Origin: Eubacteriaceae bacterium UBA6119
GTDB lineage: Bacteria > Bacillota > Clostridia > Eubacteriales > UBA1433
DNA length: 64,000 nucleotides
Assembly (NCBI GenBank): GCA_002423395.1
Contig: DIVZ01000003.1
Location: 124,001 to 188,000 of the forward strand
Reading direction: 5' to 3'
Below the pieces are notes generated by a model. The model saw only the letters and a list, made by a program, of their open reading frames with translations. It ran no database searches and was not told the origin of the DNA. A program made the translations under genes and the position numbers. Below are positions 1 through 7,569 of this stretch, piece by piece. How positions within the stretch are numbered: the first letter of the stretch is position 1; every line of letters begins with the position of its first letter.

Positions 1-21
1 CCACATATGTAAGACCTTAAA

Positions 22-489
22 TCAATCGCCCTGACAGCGGTATTTTTCCATTTCTTTTTGCGCCAGTTTGTTTGTGTATATTGATTTGCGAAATACAACG
101 AAACGGTCGTATAAAAATTCTGTTACAAGATTTGTAAGCATTGTACCAAACAATACTATATATTCATTCCATCCGGCGTTAGTTAAAGCCTCTCCCCACC
201 AAGTGGAAAGAGGTGTGAATACGCAGTAAAAAGCGGCGACCAATAACATTGCTTTTGGGATATTGTTAGCCGATTTGAAAGTGTATCTTCGGTTTACCGT
301 AAAATTGTATAAAACGCTTAAAGTAAGAGCTATAAGATAGCACGGCCAATACGGCATGTTTGTTTTCTCGTTTAAAATAGTAAAACTGATTGCCTGTATA
401 ATTCCTGCGCTGCATGAGAATGCAATAAATTTAAAAAATTGTATGGTATTCTGTTTTCTGCTTAAATTTATATTTTTGTTATTTTCCAC
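22..489 (-). CDS. GtrA-like family membrane protein
   Basis: About 155 residues with four predicted membrane segments and the typical GtrA-family motifs NRRYTF between helices 2 and 3 and EFLYDRFVVF near the C-terminus. GtrA-like proteins are thought to help translocate undecaprenyl-linked sugars for cell-surface glycosylation; no glycosyltransferase partner is visible here because the window ends just downstream. An upstream in-frame TTG at 499-501 has no ribosome site before it, whereas GGAG lies 6 bases before the GTG at 487-489, so the GTG start is preferred. Family assignment is good; the substrate is unknown. Confidence 0.85.
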   Translation of the reverse strand: MENNKNINLSRKQNTIQFFKFIAFSCSAGIIQAISFTILNEKTNMPYWPCYLIALTLSVLYNFTVNRRYTFKSANNIPKAMLLVAAFYCVFTPLSTWWGEALTNAGWNEYIVLFGTMLTNLVTEFLYDRFVVFRKSIYTNKLAQKEMEKYRCQGD

Positions 490-572
490 TCGGGTCTCCA
501 AATTTTAAGTTACTGTTATATTCTCATTTTAATATAAATATAAAATAAAATAAATTAATTTATCAATAAAAT

Positions 573-603
573 AAAAAAACATCGGCGCCAACCCTCGCCG
601 ATG
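573..603 (-). terminator. rho-independent terminator, minus strand
   Basis: Perfect 8-bp stem CATCGGCG/CGCCGATG with an 8-base loop, followed on the minus strand by a run of seven T. It would stop minus-strand transcripts entering the GtrA-like gene from the right. Confidence 0.75.
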
Positions 604-694
604 TAAGTTAAGCACAAGTTATAAATAAATTTATGAACGCACTTGCCGCTTCCGGCTAATAGTATACTATAAAACTTAAGACATGCTTAATTAA

Positions 695-719
695 AAAAAG
701 CCGGTAACACCGGCTTTTT
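695..719. terminator. bidirectional terminator hairpin
   Basis: AAAAAGCCGG/CCGGCTTTTT arms around a TAACA loop, with A/T runs on both sides, so it can work on either strand. The rest of 490-967 is AT-rich and holds nothing else that I recognise. Confidence 0.75.
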
Positions 720-967
720 AAGAGAGAAAAATGAGAATGCTTACATAATATTTAATTTAATAGAGAGTTTTTTGGATTGATTTATATGATGTTTATTTGC
801 GGTAAATTTACATACGGAAAAATATTATGTAAGAATTCTTTGCAGATTATATGAAATTAATTTAAAAATGTTAAGGTGAATTAATATATTTTTATTAAGC
901 AATTCATTCATAAATTAGTATAAAAAATAATAAAAAATATAAAGAACAATTTATAAAAGAGGTACAT

Positions 968-1123
968 ATGAAAGAGCCGAATAACACGTGCTATTTATGC
1001 AAAGACAGAAAAGAAAATTGTCATTCTGTATGTATTTCATATATATTGTACAGAAAAAATTATGATGAATATAAAAATATAATAATTAAAAATAAAAGTA
1101 AAAATTATTTGCTGATAAAATAA
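968..1123 (+). CDS. small Cys-rich protein, 51 aa
   Basis: Starts with ATG behind an AGAGGT ribosome site and encodes 51 residues. The N-terminal half has the spacing C-x2-C-x6-C-x3-C with an adjacent His (CYLCKDRKENCHSVC), which looks like a zinc-binding knuckle, followed by a Tyr/Lys-rich basic tail. Similar tiny Cys-rich proteins are frequent in clostridial mobile elements, but no mobile genes flank it. Function unknown. The coding call rests on the good start and the organised cysteines. Confidence 0.6.
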   Translation: MKEPNNTCYLCKDRKENCHSVCISYILYRKNYDEYKNIIIKNKSKNYLLIK

Positions 1124-1191
1124 TTTTATAAATATGATAAATCCAAATTATAGCCCAGGAAATAATTGGATATAAGCATTAGTCAATGTCA

Positions 1192-1213
1192 AAAATCATT
1201 TTAAAATGATTTT
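1192..1213. terminator. AT-rich palindrome downstream of selO
   Basis: AAAATCATTT/AAATGATTTT forms a 22-base perfect palindrome directly after the selO stop codon; it probably ends the minus-strand selO transcript, although the stem has few G-C pairs. Confidence 0.45.
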
Positions 1214-1214
1214 A

Positions 1215-2669
1215 TCATGTGCCGCAGAATGTTCTGTACGGCTTATCCGATTTTTGCGGCAGTGCGCAGTATTCGGTCTGGCTCGCATTATGAGAATAAG
1301 GGATTAATAAAATATCAATGAATTTTTTAACTTTGCTATAATCTTTATTGTTAACAGCTGCATCAAGCGCTTCTTCTACTTTGTGGTTTCTTGGAATTAT
1401 TGCGGGATTGGAATTTTTCATCATAGTTTGCGACATAATGCCGCTCTCGGCCTGCCTTGATAATCGTTCTTTCCATCTTATATTCCATTGTTTATATTCA
1501 TCGCTTTTAAAAATATCCCCGTCATGGTTTTTATCAAATGTCAGAGTAATAAAAGTATTTGTATAATCCGCATCGTATTTTTTCATCATATCAAGCAAAG
1601 TAAAAACAAGACTTTCATCATCTTTTTCCTGATTAAATAATCCGAGCTTTGAACGCATTATCGCCATATAATTCTGATGATACATTTTATCAAATTCTTC
1701 TACTGTGTCATTTGCCATAGCTCTGGCTTTTGATGCATCTTCATCAAGTATCGGTATTAAAGTATTTGCAAATACACTTAAATTCCACTTTGCCGCTATC
1801 GGCTGGTTTTTATACGCGTATCTTCCGGCTGTATCAATAGAACTGAAAACAGTATCGGGATTATATTCATTCATAAATGCGCAAGGACCGTAATCTATAG
1901 TTTCTCCGCTTATAGCCATATTATCGGTGTTCATAACTCCGTGAATAAACCCGACAGACTGCCATTTCGCGATTAATGAAGCTTGACGCGACACAGTTTC
2001 TCTAAGCAGATATAAATACGGGTTATCAAAATATTCATGTCCCGCAAAATGACGGGCAAGAGTGTAATCGGCAAATGTTTTTAATTCATATGTCGCCGCG
2101 GCGTAAGCGGCATATTCAAAAGTACCTACTCTGATATGGCTTGAGGCTGCTCGCGTTAAAACAGCTCCGGGCAATATGGCATTGCGATAAACAGGCTCTC
2201 CTGTAGTAACAACAGCAAGACTGCGCGTTGTGGGAATACCCAGAGCGTGCATGGCTTCGCTTATAATGTATTCTCGAAGCATAGGACCGAGCGCCGCTTT
2301 GCCGTCGCCGCCTCTTGAGTATGGTGTTTTGCCTGCCCCTTTAAGCTGTATATCAAATACTCTGCCGTCAGGCGTAGTGTGCTCTCCCAAAAGCGCAGCG
2401 CGCCCGTCGCCTAAAATTGTAAAATATCCGAATTGATGTCCCGCGTACGCTTGCGATATAGGCATAGAATTTGGCGGAAGAGCGTTGCCGCAAAGCTCTG
2501 CTGCGCCCTGCGGCGCATTAAGCTCATTAGAATTAAGACCCAAAGCGTCCGCAAGACAGTTATTAAAAAGCGCAATATCAGGAGCTCTTACAGGCGCAGG
2601 CGTTACGTTTGAATAAAATATTTTAGGAAGAGACGCATAAGTGTTTGATAAATTCCATCCTTTTTTCAT
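1215..2669 (-). CDS. selO: protein adenylyltransferase SelO (YdiU family)
   Basis: 484 residues, normal family length. SelO is a pseudokinase-fold enzyme that transfers AMP from ATP to Ser/Thr/Tyr of target proteins and is linked to redox stress. Visible family blocks are AYAGHQFGYF, LGDGRAALLGE, the GAGKTPYSRGGDGKAALGPM nucleotide-binding stretch (around residues 110-130), GVMNTDNMAISG and DYGPCAFM (metal/ATP site) and the C-terminal FCGT. The terminal Cys is an ordinary Cys codon, not TGA, so this is a non-selenoprotein form. Stands alone between hairpins. Ribosome site GGGAG is unusually far (about 15 bases) from the ATG. Confidence 0.93.
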   Translation of the reverse strand: MKKGWNLSNTYASLPKIFYSNVTPAPVRAPDIALFNNCLADALGLNSNELNAPQGAAELCGNALPPNSMPISQAYAGHQFGYFTILGDGRAALLGEHTTPDGRVFDIQLKGAGKTPYSRGGDGKAALGPMLREYIISEAMHALGIPTTRSLAVVTTGEPVYRNAILPGAVLTRAASSHIRVGTFEYAAYAAATYELKTFADYTLARHFAGHEYFDNPYLYLLRETVSRQASLIAKWQSVGFIHGVMNTDNMAISGETIDYGPCAFMNEYNPDTVFSSIDTAGRYAYKNQPIAAKWNLSVFANTLIPILDEDASKARAMANDTVEEFDKMYHQNYMAIMRSKLGLFNQEKDDESLVFTLLDMMKKYDADYTNTFITLTFDKNHDGDIFKSDEYKQWNIRWKERLSRQAESGIMSQTMMKNSNPAIIPRNHKVEEALDAAVNNKDYSKVKKFIDILLIPYSHNASQTEYCALPQKSDKPYRTFCGT

Positions 2670-2726
2670 ACAATCTGTTCACTTCTCCCGATAATAAGCT
2701 TGTATTTTAATTTGTGCCGATAAAGT

Positions 2727-3110
2727 TTATTTACTGTCATTATCTTCGTCTTCATCATATAAGTCAAACAATATATCTTCAAGCTCATATCTTGCATGGT
2801 CGGCATAATCATAAACAATGTCCAAAAACTGATATATGGTGTTATAATCTTTTACCCATATTTCGGTGCTTGTGCCGTACATATTTTCATCACTGCTTTC
2901 AAGCTCGTCTTTGAGCATATTTAAATCGGGTTCTTCTTCATCGCAGAACATATAATCGTCAAGCAATTTGTCAAGCACTGCGCATACTTTGTCGAGATCG
3001 TTTAAAATGCCGTATAACCTCATATCGGTTAAATCGGTTACCTCGCATTCTTCTTCAAGTTCATTCTCACTGTTTGTTAATTCAAGTTCATTATCCAAAT
3101 CTTTTTTCAT
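2727..3110 (-). CDS. acidic hypothetical protein, 127 aa
   Basis: A strongly acidic, soluble protein with Asp/Glu-rich N- and C-terminal ends and a central predicted helical part (LYGILNDLDKVCAVLDKLLDDYMF and YNTIYQFLDIVYDYADHARYEL around it). AAGGAGAG sits just before the ATG. No signal peptide or membrane segment and no recognised family. Lies 57 bases upstream (in transcription order) of selO on the same strand, so the two may be co-transcribed. Confidence 0.65.
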   Translation of the reverse strand: MKKDLDNELELTNSENELEEECEVTDLTDMRLYGILNDLDKVCAVLDKLLDDYMFCDEEEPDLNMLKDELESSDENMYGTSTEIWVKDYNTIYQFLDIVYDYADHARYELEDILFDLYDEDEDNDSK

Positions 3111-3287
3111 AAATCTCTCCTTGTATATTATTTAAATTATTATTTTCATTTACATATTTTTATATTTAACTAATCTTTGCCAAAATTTTTTATAATAATA
3201 ATTTTTTATTTCATCTATTTTCCTGTAGATATTCAGGTAAAAAAAGCATATAATAAAACAAACATATGTTCGAATTTTGAGGCTGTT

Positions 3288-4529
3288 ATGGAAAGAGTTA
3301 TACTGCATTCCGATTTGAATAATTTTTACGCATCCGTTGAGTGTGCATATAATAATAAGCTTAAAGATAAGCCTGTCGCGGTGTGCGGCGACGGAGAGAA
3401 AAGGCACGGCATTGTGCTTGCCAAAAATTATATCGCAAAATCCTGCGGAGTAAGAACCGGAGAAGCTTTATGGGAAGCGAAGCAAAAATGCCCCGACATA
3501 GTTTTCATAAAGGCGAATTTTAACAGATATATAAAATTTGCAGAAAAAGTAAGAAAAATATATTCTGATTATACCGACAAAATTGAAGATTTCGGGCTCG
3601 ACGAATGCTGGCTTGACGTTACGGACAGCAAAGTTTTCGGCAGCGGCGAGGAAATCGCCGGCATAATAAGGCAGCGCGTAAAAAAGGAACTCGGATTAAC
3701 GGCGTCAATCGGGGTGAGCTATAACAAAATTTTCGCAAAACTCGGAAGCGACCTTAAAAAACCTGACGCTACGACTATTATTACAAAACAAAACTACAAA
3801 GACGTGGTATGGTCGCTGCCTGCACGTGATTTATTATATGTAGGCAGGCAGACTGAGGCGAAACTGAAAAAATTTTTCGATATAAAAACAATAGGAGACC
3901 TTGCGCGCGCTGACGTGAAACAACTAAAAAATAAACTGGGCTTATACGGATATACGTTGTGGGTTTTTGCGAACGGATACGATACTTCTTCTGTAAAATT
4001 TAATTACGATAAACCATACATAAAAAGCGTGGGTAACAGCACAACTACCCCGCGCGACCTTATAAGCGATGAAGATGTTAAAGTAACGCTATACCTGTTG
4101 TGTGAAAGTGTTGCCTCAAGGCTGCGTGAACTTAATTTAAGGGCGGCTACTGTTCAGATATCGGTGCGCGACAATAACCTGGGATGGTATCAGAGGCAGA
4201 GCACGCTTAATTTTCCTGTATGCGTATCGGAAGCAATATTTAAAGAAGCGTTTACGTTATATAAAGAAAATCATCCGTGCGGAATGCCCATAAGAACAAT
4301 AGGGGTGCGGGCGAGTGGCTTGATTGCGAATAAAGTTACGCAGATATCGTTTTTGCCAGATGTTAAAAATCAGATAAAAAATGAGGAGCTGGAGCGCGCG
4401 ATAGATAAAATACGCAACAGATACGGCTATTACACGATACGCCGAGGGCTGATGTATGAGGATAAGGATTTATCAGATTTAAACCCTAAAGAAGATCATC
4501 TTATTCATCCCGAAAGCTATTTCAGGTAA
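3288..4529 (+). CDS. dinB: Y-family DNA polymerase (DinB/Pol IV type)
   Basis: 413 residues. Translesion polymerase: palm/finger domain with HSDLNNFYASVEC (first catalytic Asp, Tyr as steric gate), KRHGIVLAKNYIAK, the second catalytic pair DECWLDVT, the ASIGVSYNKIFAKLGSDLKKP block, a helix-hairpin-helix thumb around IGDLARADVKQLKNKLG and a C-terminal little-finger domain. A longer in-frame reading begins 37 codons upstream, but the ATG of MERVILHSD has GAGG at a proper distance and matches family N-termini, so it is preferred. Not in an operon; probably SOS- or stress-linked, though no LexA box was identified. Confidence 0.92.
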   Translation: MERVILHSDLNNFYASVECAYNNKLKDKPVAVCGDGEKRHGIVLAKNYIAKSCGVRTGEALWEAKQKCPDIVFIKANFNRYIKFAEKVRKIYSDYTDKIEDFGLDECWLDVTDSKVFGSGEEIAGIIRQRVKKELGLTASIGVSYNKIFAKLGSDLKKPDATTIITKQNYKDVVWSLPARDLLYVGRQTEAKLKKFFDIKTIGDLARADVKQLKNKLGLYGYTLWVFANGYDTSSVKFNYDKPYIKSVGNSTTTPRDLISDEDVKVTLYLLCESVASRLRELNLRAATVQISVRDNNLGWYQRQSTLNFPVCVSEAIFKEAFTLYKENHPCGMPIRTIGVRASGLIANKVTQISFLPDVKNQIKNEELERAIDKIRNRYGYYTIRRGLMYEDKDLSDLNPKEDHLIHPESYFR

Positions 4530-4545
4530 ATATTATGTTTAAAAT

Positions 4546-5535
4546 TTATTCTAATAATAAATCAGCAACATTATAATCAATATTTATATCATTAATAGAT
4601 TTTATTTCATGAGCTGAAACTGAATATCCATTTGCTTCTTGTTTCAGAGTTTTGAATAAATCTATGGCATATTGAATATCTGGCTTTTTCTCAATAATAT
4701 TATATAAATCTACTCCTGCTTGTGTAATTTTATAAACACGTAAGTTTATGTCTTTTTTAATTTGTTCATCTGACTTAGTAAATAGACCTAAAATTTTATT
4801 ATTAAACATTTTTTCTTGTATTGTATTTTCAAAATCGAGTCCTAAAACAGTACTATGATTTATAACTATTAGACCGCATTCTTCTAATTCTAATAATTCA
4901 GAATAAGCTAAATTATATTTACTTAAAAGATTTCCACTACTGATGATAAAATACATTCCACCAAAATTAAAAAAAACAAAACCAGATAATTTTTGAAATA
5001 ATTTAGCTTCTTTTTGAGATAAATTTTTCATTATATTCAATGTTCTTAAAGAAAAAGTATTCGGTTGTTTAATTTCTCCCGCTAATATCTTCGCCCATAT
5101 TTTTTGCATTTCTTCATTACTTATATCTTCAACACAGTTAAAAAATCTAATTGTCCAATCTTCATCTACAGGTTCAGAAGTTATATTCTCTTCTTGTTTT
5201 AATTCTTCATATGCATAATTAATAATATTTTCAATATTATCTTGTTTTATTGCTTCTTGATACAGTAATCTATTACCAGCTCTTTGTACTAAACTCTTAT
5301 AATCACTAGTATCTATAGTGATACTACCATTTGAATATGTAATGGGTAAGCTTATTGCTTCATTTAATGTTTGTCCAATTATCCTTATTTCCTCTGCTGT
5401 TGCATTTGCCATTTTCCGTTTATGTATAGGTTCATATATTTTTCCTATTGCTCCACTGACGGTCTCAATAAGTTTAGTCAATGGTTTGTCAAGCCCAAAA
5501 ACATCATGTATTTCAACGCCTTTTATATCACTCAT
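4546..5535 (-). CDS. DUF2806 domain protein
   Basis: 329 residues. The block ISNEEMQKIWAKILAGEI followed by SLRTLNIMKNLSQKEAKLF (residues about 140-180) is characteristic of DUF2806 proteins, which have no known biochemical role. The N-terminal part (LTKLIETVSGAIGKIYEPIHKRKMA) is amphipathic and resembles other members. Codon use is noticeably more AT-biased than in the neighbouring dinB gene. The gene is a lone minus-strand gene between two plus-strand genes, which fits an acquired accessory gene. AAAGGG ribosome site 9 bases from ATG. Confidence 0.75.
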   Translation of the reverse strand: MSDIKGVEIHDVFGLDKPLTKLIETVSGAIGKIYEPIHKRKMANATAEEIRIIGQTLNEAISLPITYSNGSITIDTSDYKSLVQRAGNRLLYQEAIKQDNIENIINYAYEELKQEENITSEPVDEDWTIRFFNCVEDISNEEMQKIWAKILAGEIKQPNTFSLRTLNIMKNLSQKEAKLFQKLSGFVFFNFGGMYFIISSGNLLSKYNLAYSELLELEECGLIVINHSTVLGLDFENTIQEKMFNNKILGLFTKSDEQIKKDINLRVYKITQAGVDLYNIIEKKPDIQYAIDLFKTLKQEANGYSVSAHEIKSINDINIDYNVADLLLE

Positions 5536-5692
5536 TTTTAATTACCCTTTTAAATATAATTATATTTTTATTATATAACTTACTTTATATATTTTAAAGC
5601 TTCTTATATATTTATCTTTTTATAACTAGTTATCATTGAAATTTGTCAAATATGAAATATAATAAAAGAATAGTCATTTTTCGGAGGGCAGT

Positions 5693-6472
5693 ATGGATTT
5701 CACATCGACGAGTTCGATAATATTATATATAATCTTTGCCGCGGCGCTTGGCGGCATAGTTTATTTAAGAATAAAAAATAAACACACTTTTCAAATTGAG
5801 CAGTCCAGACTTAAAAATATTCAGCGCCTTAAAGAACACAACTTTTGCCTGCAGAATATAACTCGCGTATTTTATAAGGATAAAGAAGAAATTGCCGTTT
5901 ATTTTGACAATGTAAACAAATGCTTTGCGGTTGAGACAATTGATTATAAAAATAAAAAAGCCCGTATTGACGGCATTTTCCCGTTTGATAAAATAATCGG
6001 CGCGGCTTTAATTGAGAACGGAGAAATAATAAACCAAAATAACTTAATACCGGGAGTGGAAATTCGCAAGCTGTACGCCGTTAACAGCAACACAATTAAA
6101 AAAAGAAAAGTTAAAGCAAATCATGTTAATTCAATTGCAATAAAGCTTATATTTGACGGCTTAAACAAAGCGTATTTAAATATAGGCATATTAAGCCATA
6201 ACATTAAATCAAACGATGAAAATTATCTTTATTATTCGCAGACAGCAAAGGAACTGTATGATATTTTTGAAAAAGCGCTTTTAAGCAATTGGGTGGAAAA
6301 AGAAAATATTGTAATAGAAGAAGCGGAAGATCAGACGGAACAAGCGCCGAGAATTGAGCCTAAAGTTGAGAAAAGCTATCAGGACAAGCTGTGGGAGCTT
6401 AATAATTACAGACAAAAAGGCATTGTAAGCGAGCTTATGAATTACAGCAAAAAAATAAGAGACGAAGATTAA
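5693..6472 (+). CDS. membrane-anchored protein with C-terminal SHOCT-like motif
   Basis: 259 residues: one N-terminal membrane helix (residues about 8-26), a cytoplasmic domain of unknown fold, an acidic linker, and a C-terminal helix pair YQDKLWELNNYRQKGIVSEL that resembles SHOCT domains (short C-terminal oligomerisation-type motif, consensus with LxxLxxxGxIxxxEF). Strong GGAGGG ribosome site. Followed by its own terminator. Function unknown. Confidence 0.7.
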   Translation: MDFTSTSSIILYIIFAAALGGIVYLRIKNKHTFQIEQSRLKNIQRLKEHNFCLQNITRVFYKDKEEIAVYFDNVNKCFAVETIDYKNKKARIDGIFPFDKIIGAALIENGEIINQNNLIPGVEIRKLYAVNSNTIKKRKVKANHVNSIAIKLIFDGLNKAYLNIGILSHNIKSNDENYLYYSQTAKELYDIFEKALLSNWVEKENIVIEEAEDQTEQAPRIEPKVEKSYQDKLWELNNYRQKGIVSELMNYSKKIRDED

Positions 6473-6497
6473 TTAAGAAAGTTTTGATTTATAAAAC

Positions 6498-6535
6498 AAA
6501 TCCCTTCAACATTTTTGTTAGCAGAAGGGATTTTT
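6498..6535 (+). terminator. rho-independent terminator
   Basis: AAATCCCTTC/GAAGGGATTT stem with a 16-base loop and T-run, directly after the SHOCT-like gene. Confidence 0.8.
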
Positions 6536-6574
6536 AAAATTATATGATAAATAATTAATCAGAGGTTTATTAGA

Positions 6575-7315
6575 ATGGAAAATCAGTTTGCAAGAACGGA
6601 ATTGATATTTAAAAAGCAGGGAATGGAAATACTTTTTAACGCGCGCGTTGCAGTGTTCGGCATAGGCGGCGTAGGGGGATACGTTGTTGAGGCTCTAGCG
6701 CGAAGCGGAATAGGCGCTATAGATTTATTTGATGATGATAAAATATGTCTTACAAATATAAACCGTCAGATAATAGCTACACATAAAACTGTCGGCAGAT
6801 ATAAAGTGGATGTCGTAAAAGAACGCATACTCGATATTAATCCGAAAGCGACAGTTAATACTTATAAACTATTTTATATGCCCGATACCGCTGATCAAGT
6901 GGATTTAAGCGTGTACGATTATGTAGTAGACGCAATAGATACGGTTACTGGGAAAATCGAGCTAATAGTAAGATGCAAAGAGGCAAGCATACCCATAATC
7001 AGCTCTATGGGGGCTGGCAATAAAATAAATGCAGACCAGCTTGAAGTTGCGGATATTTATAAAACTTCCGTATGTCCGCTTGCTAAAGTTATGCGCCGCG
7101 AGCTAAAGGCAAGAGGCATAAAGAATCTTAAAGTGGTATATTCCAAAGAAATGCCGCGGGAGCTTGATAACGATACGAAAATAAGCTCTGAATTAGAAAA
7201 AATGTGTCTAAAAGCCGAAAAACGGCAAATACCGGGCAGTACCGCGTTTGTGCCGCCCGCGGCAGGGCTTATAATAGCGGGTGAAGTTATTAAGGATTTA
7301 ATTGGGATAAAATAA
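6575..7315 (+). CDS. tcdA: tRNA threonylcarbamoyladenosine dehydratase TcdA
   Basis: 246 residues, E1-like ATP-dependent dehydratase that converts t6A37 in tRNA to the cyclic ct6A form. The Rossmann motif VAVFGIGGVGGYVVEALARSG (residues about 26-46) and LFDDDKICLTNINRQ (nucleotide/Arg finger region) are typical, as are DAIDTVTGK and SSMGAGNK. The later part TSVCPLAKVMRRELKARGIKNL separates TcdA from ThiF/MoeB adenylyltransferases. AGAGGT ribosome site; monocistronic between two terminators. Confidence 0.93.
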   Translation: MENQFARTELIFKKQGMEILFNARVAVFGIGGVGGYVVEALARSGIGAIDLFDDDKICLTNINRQIIATHKTVGRYKVDVVKERILDINPKATVNTYKLFYMPDTADQVDLSVYDYVVDAIDTVTGKIELIVRCKEASIPIISSMGAGNKINADQLEVADIYKTSVCPLAKVMRRELKARGIKNLKVVYSKEMPRELDNDTKISSELEKMCLKAEKRQIPGSTAFVPPAAGLIIAGEVIKDLIGIK

Positions 7316-7317
7316 AA

Positions 7318-7337
7318 AAATCCCCGTATCGGGGATT
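7318..7337. terminator. bidirectional terminator between tcdA and copZ
   Basis: AAATCCCCG/CGGGGATTT hairpin with a 3-base loop between convergent genes; A-run and T-run serve both strands. Confidence 0.85.
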
Positions 7338-7339
7338 TC

Positions 7340-7543
7340 CTATACCACGTTGTATCCTTGTTCTTCTATTTCTTCTTTAATTCGCTCAAACGGCGTTTTT
7401 GTTTCGTCATATTCCACAGTTACTGTTTTGTCATCCAGACTGACGACAACCGTGCTTACTCCGTCAAGCGCTCCTACAGAATTTTCAATCGCGTTAACGC
7501 AATGCGTACATGACATCCCGTCAACGTTTAATATACTTTTCAT
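7340..7543 (-). CDS. copZ: copper chaperone CopZ-like HMA protein
   Basis: 67 residues forming one heavy-metal-associated domain with the metal-binding loop GMSCTHC (residues 9-15). Delivers Cu(I) to CopA. Last gene of a csoR-copA-copZ operon, 26 bases after copA, with a GGAGG ribosome site. Confidence 0.93.
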   Translation of the reverse strand: MKSILNVDGMSCTHCVNAIENSVGALDGVSTVVVSLDDKTVTVEYDETKTPFERIKEEIEEQGYNVV

Positions 7544-7569
7544 TTAATACCTCCGTTATTTTCTGATAT

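Noticed and set aside
1348..2436. Several plus-strand frames inside selO
   Set aside because: They are antisense shadows of a strongly conserved gene and lack ribosome sites.
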